DNA of 64,000 nucleotides from JACVRW01 sp963751105 (lineage in GTDB: Bacteria; Actinomycetota; Thermoleophilia; Solirubrobacterales; Thermoleophilaceae): the NCBI GenBank assembly GCA_963751105.1, contig CAVVTG010000002.1, positions 1,736,001 through 1,800,000 of the forward strand. Reading direction: 5' to 3'. The notes beneath the pieces are model-generated. The model did no database searches, was not told the DNA's origin, and worked only from the letters and a program-made list of their open reading frames with translations. A program made the translations under genes and the position numbers. Below are positions 8,935 to 16,750 of the stretch, piece by piece (the stretch's first letter is position 1; every line of letters starts with the position of its first letter).

Positions 8935-9923
8935 GGCTCGAGGATCGCCCGCGCGAAGTCGTCGGCGTCGAAGGGCCGCAGGTCCTCGAGCCCCTCCCCG
9001 ATTCCGATCAGCTTGACCGGCACCCCGAGCTCCTGCGCGATGGCGAGTGCGATGCCGCCCTTGGCCGTGCCGTCGAGCTTGGTGAGCACGATGCCGGTGA
9101 CGTCGACGGCGTCGCGGAACAGCAGTGCCTGGCGCAGCCCGTTCTGACCGGTGGTGGCGTCGATGGTCAGGAGCGTCTCGTGCGGGGCGCCCGGCGCCTG
9201 GGCGTCGATCACCTTGCGCACCTTGCGCAGCTCGTCCATCAGGTGCTGCTGGGTGTGCAGCCGGCCGGCGGTGTCGCAGATCACCACGTCGTGTCCCCGC
9301 GCCTTCGCGGCGGCGATCGCGTCGTACATCACCGCTCCGGGGTCGGAGCCGGCCTCCCCGCGCACGATCTCGCAGCCCGCGCGCTCCGCCCACTGCTCTA
9401 GCTGCTCGGCCGCCGCCGCCCGGAAGGTGTCCCCCGCCGCCAGCAGCACCGAGCGACCCAGCTCTCGCTGGAGGTGCCAGGCCATCTTCCCGATGGTGGT
9501 GGTCTTGCCGCTGCCGTTGACCCCCACCATGAGGATCACCGCCGGATGCTCGGTGAGGGGGATGGTGTCGCCATCGAGCCGGGCCGTCTCGGCCAGCAGC
9601 TCCTGCAGCCGCCGCGACAGGTCCTCCCCGCCCTGCAGCTCGCCCGACTCGGCCTCGTGCTCCAGCCGTTCCACGATCGCCGCCGTGGTGGAGGCACCCA
9701 CGTCGGCGTAGATCAGCGTCTCCTCGAGGTGCTCGAAGGCCTCATCGTCGAGCGACTGGAAGACGGTGGCCTGGAGCTCGGCGCCCAGCGCCTGGCGGGT
9801 CTTCGACATGTTGTCGCGCAGCCGCCGGAAGAAGCCGCCGCGGCGCTCGGGCTCCTCGTCCCCGTCGGACCCGGGTGGCGGGTCCTCGCCGGTGACGAAC
9901 AGGTCGTGCCAGTTCCGGGCCAT
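8931..9923 (-). CDS. ftsY: Signal recognition particle receptor FtsY
   Basis: FtsY is the GTPase that docks SRP-ribosome complexes at the membrane. It has 330 residues: a short acidic N-terminus (about 30 residues, so little A domain), then the N domain (RRLRDNMSKTRQALGAEL), and the G domain with GVNGSGKTTTIGKMA, AAGDTFRAAAAEQL, CDTAGRLHTQ and LTKLDGTAKGG. It is downstream of smc on the same strand (22-base gap), the common rnc-smc-ftsY order. Confidence 0.96.
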   Translation of the reverse strand: MARNWHDLFVTGEDPPPGSDGDEEPERRGGFFRRLRDNMSKTRQALGAELQATVFQSLDDEAFEHLEETLIYADVGASTTAAIVERLEHEAESGELQGGEDLSRRLQELLAETARLDGDTIPLTEHPAVILMVGVNGSGKTTTIGKMAWHLQRELGRSVLLAAGDTFRAAAAEQLEQWAERAGCEIVRGEAGSDPGAVMYDAIAAAKARGHDVVICDTAGRLHTQQHLMDELRKVRKVIDAQAPGAPHETLLTIDATTGQNGLRQALLFRDAVDVTGIVLTKLDGTAKGGIALAIAQELGVPVKLIGIGEGLEDLRPFDADDFARAILEP

Positions 9924-9945
9924 GAGCCCGCGGAGGATAGTGCGG

Positions 9946-12900
9946 CTACGCGGCCTCGTCGGCGGCCCCGAGCGAGTTCTCGGGAGCCGGGCCGCCGGCC
10001 AGCCTGCGGGAGACCACGCGGGAGATCCCGTCGCCCCCCATGCTCACGCCGTACAGCGTGTCGGCGGCGTCCATGGTGCGCTTCTGGTGGGTGACGACGA
10101 TGAACTGGGCGCGGTCGGAGTAGCCCTTGACGAGCTGGAGGAAGCGGTCGATGTTGATGTCGTCGAGCGCCGCCTCCACCTCGTCGAGGATGTAGAACGG
10201 GCACGGCCGCGCGAGGAAGACCGCGAACATGAAGGCCAGCGCCACCAGCGACTTCTCGCCGCCGGACAGCAGCGACAGGCGCTTGGTCGACTTGCCGGGG
10301 GGCGTGACCTCGATCTCCACCCCGGCCTCGGGCTGTTCGTCCTCGCCGGGGGCGGCCTCGTCGCCGGCGGCCTCGTCGCCGGGGGCCTCCGGCACGCTCT
10401 CCCCGCCCACGACCGGGCGCAGCGTCTGCTCGGCCTGCACCAGCCGCAGCCGGCCCCGGCCACCCGGGAAGAGGTGCTCCACCACCTCCCTGAAGTTGCG
10501 CTCCGCGGCCTCGAAGGTCTCCTCGAACGCCTCCCGGATGCGACGGTCGGTCTCCTTGATGAGGCTCTCGAGCTCGGCCATGGCGTTCTCCATGTCCTCG
10601 CGCTGAGCTTCGAGCTCCTCCACGTGGGCCACGGCCTCGTCGTACTCCTGCTTGGCGAGCGGGTTGACCGGGCCCAGCTGCTCGCGCCGCCGGCCCAGTC
10701 GCTCCACCCGGGCGCTCAGCGCCTCGCGCTCCTCGTCGGCCAGAGGGTCGGTGGCGGGCTCGGCCGGCAGTCCCAGCCGGTCCGCGTGGTCGCCGAGCTC
10801 GCGTTCGGCGTCGGCGGCGGCGTCTCTCACCTGCTGGGCGGCCACCTCGGCGCCGGTCACGGCGTCGCTGGCCCGCTTGAGCCGGCCCTGCAGCTCGGCC
10901 TCCTCCTGGGCACACGCCTTGAGTGCCGCGGCGGTCTCCTCGCCGGCGGCGGCTCCTGCGTCCAGCAGCGCCTGAAGGGCATCCCGCCGGCCCGCCACGG
11001 CATCGCCCGCGGAGTCGAGCGCCTGCGTGGCCAGCTGCGCGTCGCCGAGCAGGGCCAGGTCGCGCTCGATCGCCTCGCGGACGGCGGCGAGCGCCCTGGC
11101 GCGGCCCTCGCGCTCACTTTCGATTCGCTCGGCCATGCGCCGCTCGGCCCGGAGGTCACCTGTGAGCTCGGCCCGCCGCACAGCCTCGGGGCCGTCGTCG
11201 GGCGCCTCGCGCCTGCGGGCGATCAACCACTCGGCGCGCCGGGCCGCCTCCTGGGCCTCGCCCGTCTCGCGCGCCGCCAGCCGGGCCGCCTCCTCGGCTC
11301 GCTCGCGCGCCGCGTCGGCGTCGCTCACGGCCGCCCCGCCGGCCTCCACCGCGCGTTGCGCGTCGACCTCCTCCGCGGCGACGGTCTCCGACTCGCGAAC
11401 GAGCTCGTCGCGCCGGGCGAGCTCCTCGAGCAGACGCTCGCTTCCGCCGGCGGGGGCCTGCGACAGCTCCCCCGTGCGCCCGTCGAAGAGGCGGCCCGAG
11501 CGAGTGACCGCCACCAGCTGGAACTCGGGATCGAGCGTGTCGAGCGTGTCGAGCGTGTCGACCACGAGGACGCCGGCGAGCAGACGCTCCGCCAGGCCCT
11601 CGACGGCCGGATCGGGCCGCACGTGGGCGAGCAGCGGCTCGGCTCCCGGCGGGGCCTGGGACGGCCGTTGGCCGCCGGGCGCGGCGTCCGCGCCGATCGC
11701 GCTCTGGACGAGGGCGCTGGCGCCGTTGCGTCCCGCGGCCTCGAGCAGCTCCTCCCCGGCGGCGAGATCGGTGACGACCCCGGCGGTCAGGCGAGATCCG
11801 AGGGCGGCCGCCAGGGCCGCCTCGTAGCCCGGCGACACGTGCAGGCTCTCGGCCAGCGGACGGGCGTCTCCGGGCAGCGGCGAGGCCCCGCGCAGGAACT
11901 GGCTGACCGCGGCGAGCTCCGACCCCACTCGGGCCGCGCGGGCCCGGGCCGACTCTGCGGTGCGCTCCGCCGCGTGCCACGCGCTGCGCGCGGTTCCGGC
12001 CGCATGCTCGGCCTCGGCCAGTTCCGCGCGGCGCTCCGCCGTGACCGCCGCGCGGCTCTCGGACAGCTCGCGCGCCTCGGCCAGCTCGGCCTCGAGCCCG
12101 GCCAGCTCGCGGGTCAGGCGGACCTCGCGGTCTGCGTCGAGTGCCGCCAGTTCGGTCTCCAACGCGGCGATGCGCTGCTCCGGGCCCTCCTGCTCGGAGC
12201 TCTGCTCCCGATCCACCGCGGCCTGCCGCTCCAGCAACTCGAGCTGATGCAGCCGGCGCTCGCGGCGCTCCTCGGCCGCCACCGCCTGCTCGCGTACACG
12301 TTCTCCGCGCATTGCGACCCGGTCGGCGGCCGCGCGCGCCGCGAACACGCGGCCCTGGAGCTGCTCGCGATCCCTGGTCTGAGCGGCGAACGCCTCCTCG
12401 GCCTGCTCGCGGCGGCGGGCCACGCCGGCCAGCAGGCGCTCGGCCTCGTCTCGCTCCGTGCCGGCGGCCTGCGCCCTGCCCTCCGCCTCGGCCAGCGCGG
12501 CGCGGGCGGCCCGGACGGCGTCCCGCGAAAGCTCATAGAGCGCCTCCAGCGTCTGGCGCTCGAGGCGCTCGTGCAGCTCGGCGGCCTCGGCCTGGCGCTT
12601 GAGCGGGCGCAGCCGCGAGCGCGCCTCGCGCTCGACGTCGAGCGCGCGGGAGAGGTTCTCCTCGGTGCGCTCGAGCTTGAGCTGCGCGCGACGGCGGCGC
12701 TTGCGGTGCTTGCCCAGCCCGGCGGCCTCCTCGATCAGCAGGCGCCGCTCGCGGGGGCGGGACATCACGATCTGCTCGACCTTGCCCTGGGACACGACCG
12801 AGTGCATCTCCTTGCCGAGCCCCGAGTCGGACAGCACCTCGATCACGTCGACCAGCCGGCAGCGCCCGCCGTTCAGGCGGTACTCGCCCTCGCCGTCTCG

Positions 12901-13215
12901 ATCGAGACGGCGCACGATCGAGATCTCGGAGAAGCCGCTGTCGAGCCGCCCGTCGGAGTTGTCGATCACCACCTCGACCTCCGCCGCGCTCGAGCCGCCC
13001 ACGCCCTGGGCCCCGGCGAAGATCACGTCCTTCATCACCTGGCCACGCACCGCCAGCGGCGACTGCTCGCCGAGCGCCCACAGCACGGCGTCGGTGATGT
13101 TCGACTTGCCCGAGCCGTTCGGACCGACGACCACCGACACCCCCGTCCCGAACTCGAGCTTCGTCCGCTGGGGGAAGGACTTGAAGCCCTTCATGGAGAT
13201 GGATCGCAGGTGCAT
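9946..13215 (-). CDS. smc: Chromosome segregation protein SMC
   Basis: SMC is the condensin ATPase that organises the chromosome. The start is the ATG at 13215 (MHLRSISMKGFKSF); the longer open frame is a shadow of rnc. The product is 1089 residues. The Walker A motif GPNGSGKSN is at 31-39, followed by coiled coil, a hinge at about 440-580, a second coiled coil, and the C-terminal head with the signature LLSGGEKSL and Walker B FYILDEVEAALDD. Two small repeats stand out: a (TLD)3 run near the hinge end from a 9-bp tandem repeat, and an acidic insertion in the C-terminal head before VEIEVTPPGK that contains an exact 15-bp duplication. Confidence 0.96.
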   Translation of the reverse strand: MHLRSISMKGFKSFPQRTKLEFGTGVSVVVGPNGSGKSNITDAVLWALGEQSPLAVRGQVMKDVIFAGAQGVGGSSAAEVEVVIDNSDGRLDSGFSEISIVRRLDRDGEGEYRLNGGRCRLVDVIEVLSDSGLGKEMHSVVSQGKVEQIVMSRPRERRLLIEEAAGLGKHRKRRRRAQLKLERTEENLSRALDVEREARSRLRPLKRQAEAAELHERLERQTLEALYELSRDAVRAARAALAEAEGRAQAAGTERDEAERLLAGVARRREQAEEAFAAQTRDREQLQGRVFAARAAADRVAMRGERVREQAVAAEERRERRLHQLELLERQAAVDREQSSEQEGPEQRIAALETELAALDADREVRLTRELAGLEAELAEARELSESRAAVTAERRAELAEAEHAAGTARSAWHAAERTAESARARAARVGSELAAVSQFLRGASPLPGDARPLAESLHVSPGYEAALAAALGSRLTAGVVTDLAAGEELLEAAGRNGASALVQSAIGADAAPGGQRPSQAPPGAEPLLAHVRPDPAVEGLAERLLAGVLVVDTLDTLDTLDPEFQLVAVTRSGRLFDGRTGELSQAPAGGSERLLEELARRDELVRESETVAAEEVDAQRAVEAGGAAVSDADAARERAEEAARLAARETGEAQEAARRAEWLIARRREAPDDGPEAVRRAELTGDLRAERRMAERIESEREGRARALAAVREAIERDLALLGDAQLATQALDSAGDAVAGRRDALQALLDAGAAAGEETAAALKACAQEEAELQGRLKRASDAVTGAEVAAQQVRDAAADAERELGDHADRLGLPAEPATDPLADEEREALSARVERLGRRREQLGPVNPLAKQEYDEAVAHVEELEAQREDMENAMAELESLIKETDRRIREAFEETFEAAERNFREVVEHLFPGGRGRLRLVQAEQTLRPVVGGESVPEAPGDEAAGDEAAPGEDEQPEAGVEIEVTPPGKSTKRLSLLSGGEKSLVALAFMFAVFLARPCPFYILDEVEAALDDINIDRFLQLVKGYSDRAQFIVVTHQKRTMDAADTLYGVSMGGDGISRVVSRRLAGGPAPENSLGAADEAA
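10351..10380. repeat. 15-bp exact tandem duplication within smc
   Basis: The 15-mer GGCGGCCTCGTCGCC occurs twice back to back. On the coding (minus) strand it encodes Gly-Asp-Glu-Ala-Ala twice, inside an acidic insertion of the SMC C-terminal head. The reading frame is kept. Confidence 0.85.
11531..11557. repeat. 9-bp tandem repeat (three copies) within smc
   Basis: Three copies of TCGAGCGTG lie in tandem, followed by a partial copy. On the minus strand they encode Thr-Leu-Asp three times, near the C-terminal edge of the SMC hinge. Copy number may vary between strains by slippage without changing the frame. Confidence 0.85.
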
Positions 13216-13217
13216 GG

Positions 13218-13910
13218 CTAGAGAGCCTCGTCCAGGACGTCCAATGCCTGTAGGGCCGCTTCCTGCTCGGCGCCCTTCTTGGTCTTTCCCTCCCCGCGGC
13301 CGAGCTCCTCCCCGTCCACCTCGGCCACGGAGACGAAGGAACGGTCGTGAGCAGGACCCTCCTCGGACACCGTGCGGTAGCTCACGAGGGCGGCGCGGCG
13401 GGCCAGACGCTCCTGCAGCACCGACTTGTAGTCCACCGGGTGCTCGAGCGCCTGATCGATCTCCCCCGCGAACGAGGCCACCACCGCCGGAGCGGTGCGG
13501 TCGAGCCCGAACGCCAGGTAGGCCGCGCCGATGATCGCCTCGCACACCGAGGCCAGCACCCGCTCGGAGTCGATCAGCATCTCGGCGCTGCGCCCCGTGG
13601 TGCCCTGCGGCGCCTGGCGGGCCAGCGCCTCGGGCACCCCGAGCCCGACGGCCACTCGCGCGCACGAGCGCCCCGACACCGCCTGGGCCCGCACCTTGGT
13701 CAGGCGGCCGGCCCCGTAGCGCTCGAAGCGCGGATACAGATGCGTCGAGACGGCCAGGCTCAGCACCACGTCACCGAGGAAGGCGAGCCGCTCGTAGGCC
13801 TCTGCGCGGTGCTCGACCCAGGAGGCGTGGGTGAAAGCCTGCCGCCGGAGGTCCTCGGGCAGGTCTGACAGCAGCTCGGCAAGGGATTCAGGACTCGAGC
13901 TCGGCGGCAT
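13218..13910 (-). CDS. rnc: Ribonuclease III with atypical metal site
   Basis: RNase III cleaves double-stranded RNA during rRNA maturation and mRNA decay. It has 230 residues: an RNase III domain (about 5-150) and a C-terminal dsRBD (DYKSVLQERLARR to GAEQEAALQALDVL). Aligned by eye to E. coli, Glu40 and Asp47 match E38 and D45, but the E41 position is Ala43 (YERLAFLGD) and the D114 position is Ser121 (LASVCEAIIGA); E117 is kept as Glu124. So two of the four acids that bind catalytic Mg are replaced. It sits 2 bases from smc and overlaps acpP by 23 nt. Confidence 0.9.
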   Translation of the reverse strand: MPPSSSPESLAELLSDLPEDLRRQAFTHASWVEHRAEAYERLAFLGDVVLSLAVSTHLYPRFERYGAGRLTKVRAQAVSGRSCARVAVGLGVPEALARQAPQGTTGRSAEMLIDSERVLASVCEAIIGAAYLAFGLDRTAPAVVASFAGEIDQALEHPVDYKSVLQERLARRAALVSYRTVSEEGPAHDRSFVSVAEVDGEELGRGEGKTKKGAEQEAALQALDVLDEAL

Positions 13911-14142
13911 GGGCGGCTACGAAGTCGGCGGCCTGGCCGACGGTGACGATCTTCGCCGCCTCCTCGTCAGGAATCCGCACCCCGTAGCTGTCCTCCAGCT
14001 CGACCACCAGCTCCACCAGGTCGAGCGAGTCCGCCTCCAGGTCCTCGCGGAAGCGAGTGGTCTCCCCGATGCGCCCGGGATCGACCTCCAGCTCGGTGGC
14101 CAGGTGCTCACGAATGCGTGCGAGGACCTCCTCTCGGGTCAT
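13888..14142 (-). CDS. acpP: Acyl carrier protein
   Basis: This is the fatty-acid synthesis acyl carrier, 84 residues. The 4'-phosphopantetheine attachment site is Ser39 in EADSLDLVEL. The ATG overlaps the plsX stop by one base (TGATG). The order plsX-acpP-rnc-smc-ftsY matches many bacteria. Confidence 0.95.
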   Translation of the reverse strand: MTREEVLARIREHLATELEVDPGRIGETTRFREDLEADSLDLVELVVELEDSYGVRIPDEEAAKIVTVGQAADFVAAHAAELES

Positions 14143-15137
14143 CAGTCGGCGAAGCTACCAGCGGGCGCGGACCGCAACACCCCCGCGGCCTCCAGCGCCG
14201 AGCTGGTGCGACCGACCATGTCCTCGTCGGCCGCGCGCCGGGCGAGCTTCACCGCATGCTCGATGCCCGTGGGGCCGAAGCTCCCGTGAGCCACCACCAC
14301 GGGGCGGCGCAGGCCGAGAAGGATCGCGCCGCCCACCTGCTCGGGATCGAGATCGTCGCGCAGCCCGCGCAGCTTGCCGCGGATCAGGAGCCCGCCGGCG
14401 CTCGACACCGGGCCGGACCGGATCCGCTTCCTGATGGCGGCGGTGAACGAGCTGACCGTGCCCTCGAGCACCTTGAGCGCCACGTTGCCGGTGAAGCCGT
14501 CGGCCACCATGACGTCCGCGCTCGCGCGGGGGAGGTCGAAGCCCTCGAGGTTGCCCACGAAGTTCAGGGTGCCCTCGGCGAGGCGCTCGTGGGCGGCGAG
14601 CACGTCCGGGGTGCCCTTGCCCGACTCCTCCCCCACCGACAGCAGGCCGACCTTGGGCCGGCGCACGCCCACCACAGCCTCCATGAACCCCGCTCCGAGG
14701 TAGGCGAACTGGACGAGATGCTCGGGGCGCACCTCCACGCTCGCGCCGGCGTCGAGCAGCAGCACCGGCCCGCCGGGCACGGGCAGCAGCACCGCCAGCG
14801 CCGGGCGAAACACCCCGCGCAGCCGTTTGATCGAGAGGGTGGCGGCCGCGAGCGTCGGGCCGGTGGACCCGGCCGAAACGAGCGCGTCGGCCCGCCCGTC
14901 GCCCACCGCCCGGGCGGCCTGGACGATCGAGGCGTCGCGCTTGGCCCGTACCGCGCTCACCGCCTCGTCGCCCGCCTTGATGGTCTCCGGTGCGTCGACG
15001 ATCTCGGCCAGCGGACCAGCGGCATCGCGGATCTGGGCCTCCGGGCCGAACAGCAGCACCGGAAGTCCCGAGCGCGCAACCCCCTCCGCGACGGCGGCCG
15101 GCCCCTGGTCGGCGCCGTTCGCGTCGACCGCGATCAC
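14142..15137 (-). CDS. plsX: Phosphate acyltransferase PlsX
   Basis: PlsX makes acyl-phosphate from acyl-ACP for phospholipid synthesis. It has 331 residues. The N-terminal IAVDANGADQGP, the VSAGSTGPTLAAAT stretch, the LLSVGEESGKGTP loop and the VADGFTGNVALK motif are all characteristic. It overlaps both rpmF (1 nt) and acpP (1 nt), so the rpmF-plsX-acpP group is tightly coupled. Confidence 0.95.
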   Translation of the reverse strand: MIAVDANGADQGPAAVAEGVARSGLPVLLFGPEAQIRDAAGPLAEIVDAPETIKAGDEAVSAVRAKRDASIVQAARAVGDGRADALVSAGSTGPTLAAATLSIKRLRGVFRPALAVLLPVPGGPVLLLDAGASVEVRPEHLVQFAYLGAGFMEAVVGVRRPKVGLLSVGEESGKGTPDVLAAHERLAEGTLNFVGNLEGFDLPRASADVMVADGFTGNVALKVLEGTVSSFTAAIRKRIRSGPVSSAGGLLIRGKLRGLRDDLDPEQVGGAILLGLRRPVVVAHGSFGPTGIEHAVKLARRAADEDMVGRTSSALEAAGVLRSAPAGSFAD

Positions 15138-15334
15138 TATTCGTCGTCTGAGGCGTCCTGCTGCGTCACCACGACCTCCCGGCCGGCGTAGGTGCCGCAG
15201 TTGGGGCAGACCCGGTGCGGACGGCGCGGCGCGTGGCAGCGTGGACAGAAGCGCAGACCGGGCGCCTCGACCTTGTGCTGGGAGCGGCGCTTGTGGGTCC
15301 GCGAATGAGACTGTCTCTGCTTGGGAACGGCCAT
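15137..15334 (-). CDS. rpmF: 50S ribosomal protein L32 (zinc form)
   Basis: L32 has 65 residues. The N-terminus MAVPKQRQSHSRTHKRRS is standard. Four cysteines (C30, C33, C43, C46) form a zinc ribbon, making this the zinc-dependent C+ form. A short Asp/Glu tail follows. The leader just before the start (15341-15361) contains a six-pair inverted repeat CGCACC/GGTGCG very near the ribosome-binding region. Confidence 0.95.
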   Translation of the reverse strand: MAVPKQRQSHSRTHKRRSQHKVEAPGLRFCPRCHAPRRPHRVCPNCGTYAGREVVVTQQDASDDE

Positions 15335-15373
15335 GGGCAGCGCACCAGTGTAGCCGGTGCGAGGTGCCTCAGG

Positions 15374-15892
15374 TCACGGGTCGAGCTTCAGCTCGCGCAG
15401 CGCCGCCCAGCGCGGATCGGGCTCCGGCTCGTGCACGTGGTCGGGGGCGCGGTTGAGGTTCTCGCCGCACACCGGACACAGGCCGAGGCAGTCCTCGCGA
15501 CAGACGATCTGGGTCGGCAGGCCGAGCGCCAGCGCATCGCGAGCCCAGGCGCCGACGTCGAGCTCGCCCCCGTCCAGGTAGGGAGAGCGCAGATCGGTCC
15601 CGGCTCCCGGCTGGTCGATCTCGCGGGCGTCGACCTCCAGGGGCTGATCGGCGGTCTCCAGACAGCGCATGCAGGGACCCTCGAGCTGAGCCTCGAAGCG
15701 CAGCCGTAGGGCGTACCCGGAGGAGACGGTCCGGTCGACGTTCAGGACGGCGTCGACCTCTCCACCGAGAAGCTCGTAGCGCTGCCCGCCGAAGTCGAAG
15801 GCGTCGACGGGCACGAGGAGCTCGAGCCTCCTCCCCTCTCCCGAGGAGAGACCGAGCTTGCCGATGTCGAAGATCTCAGTGCGCTGGCCCAT
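15374..15892 (-). CDS. yceD: YceD/DUF177 family protein
   Basis: YceD proteins precede rpmF in most bacteria and are linked to 23S rRNA accumulation. This one has 172 residues with conserved cysteines in PCMRCLE and in the CREDCLGLCPVCGENLN block (about residues 133-147), consistent with metal binding. It lies 39 bases upstream of rpmF on the same strand. Confidence 0.9.
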   Translation of the reverse strand: MGQRTEIFDIGKLGLSSGEGRRLELLVPVDAFDFGGQRYELLGGEVDAVLNVDRTVSSGYALRLRFEAQLEGPCMRCLETADQPLEVDAREIDQPGAGTDLRSPYLDGGELDVGAWARDALALGLPTQIVCREDCLGLCPVCGENLNRAPDHVHEPEPDPRWAALRELKLDP

Positions 15893-15914
15893 GAGATCGA
15901 GCCTAGCGCCGTGG

Positions 15915-16295
15915 CTACGAGGGTCCTATGAGCTCCACGCGGTAGCCGTCCGGATCCCTGACGAAGGCGATGAAGGAGCCCTCGGTGCGCCCGCCCGGGC
16001 GGTAGGGCGGCTTCTCGGGTTCGATGCCGTCGGCGGCAAGTGTCTCGAGCGTCCCGTCGAGGTCGTCGACCGCCAGCGCGATGTGGTTGTAGCCGTCGCC
16101 GAGGTCGTAGGAATCGACCCCGTGGTTGTAGGTCAGCTCGAGCACCGGATCCCCGTCGGGCAGCCGCATGAACACGTTGGTGGCCTCGTCGCCGATCGGC
16201 ATCCGGCGGGCCTCCTCGAAGCCGAGCTTCTCGTAGAAGGAGACCGAGCGGTCGATGTCGCCGATGCGGTAGCAGGTGTGGAGGTAGCTGGGCAT
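15915..16295 (-). CDS. Glyoxalase I-like VOC enzyme
   Basis: This 126-residue vicinal-oxygen-chelate protein closely resembles lactoylglutathione lyase. The four expected metal ligands are present: His6 (YLHTCYRI), Glu53 (LELTYNHG), His71 (YNHIALAV) and Glu121 (RVELIG). Actinobacteria mostly lack glutathione, so the thiol cosubstrate could be mycothiol or another thiol. It neighbours a GFA-family gene that also suggests aldehyde/thiol-adduct handling. Confidence 0.88.
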   Translation of the reverse strand: MPSYLHTCYRIGDIDRSVSFYEKLGFEEARRMPIGDEATNVFMRLPDGDPVLELTYNHGVDSYDLGDGYNHIALAVDDLDGTLETLAADGIEPEKPPYRPGGRTEGSFIAFVRDPDGYRVELIGPS

Positions 16296-16305
16296 GGAGG
16301 CGAGG

Positions 16306-16719
16306 CTACCGGGAGGGCAGATCCGGATCGACGTCGTAGTAGTCGCCGGCGTCGTCGACGTAGATCTGGGCGGTGACCCTCAGGCCGGTGGGCGCGTCGA
16401 GCGTGCCCGCGGCGATGGAGATCGTGTCACGCCCGGGCGCCTCCCAGAACAAGCTTGATCCGCACTCGCCGCAGAAGCCGCGGCGGGCGTGGGCGGCGCT
16501 CTCGGGGCTGTCGATCCAGCGCAGCCCGGCGTCGGAGAGTAAGCGAAGCCGCTCGGCCGGTGCGGCGGTCATGGCGCAGATGTGACCGTGCCAGCGCCGG
16601 CACTCACCGCAGTGACAGAGCTCGACGTCGCGCAGCGGCCCGTCCACCTCGTAGCGGACTGCTCCGCACAGGCAGCGGCCCGAGGCGGATGTCGCAGCCG
16701 GGGAAGCCACGCACCACAT
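16306..16719 (-). CDS. GFA family zinc protein (formaldehyde-activating enzyme-like)
   Basis: The GFA fold binds zinc through paired cysteines. From the ATG at 16719 the product is 137 residues, with Cys16 and Cys18 (RCLCGAVRY), Cys35, Cys37 and Cys40 (CHCGEC), and Cys83 and Cys86 (FCGECGSSLFW), the full family pattern. The frame is open up to 16854 but that part would overlap the next gene. Its true substrate is unknown; many GFA proteins are not formaldehyde enzymes. Confidence 0.87.
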   Translation of the reverse strand: MWCVASPAATSASGRCLCGAVRYEVDGPLRDVELCHCGECRRWHGHICAMTAAPAERLRLLSDAGLRWIDSPESAAHARRGFCGECGSSLFWEAPGRDTISIAAGTLDAPTGLRVTAQIYVDDAGDYYDVDPDLPSR

Positions 16720-16750
16720 GTTCGCAGCGGAGACTGCCTCACCGTTCCCC

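Noticed and set aside
9766..13221. A 1151-codon plus-strand open frame opposite smc
   Set aside because: It is the mirror of SMC codons; composition is Leu/Gly/Arg-rich with no domains, while the minus strand gives a complete SMC.
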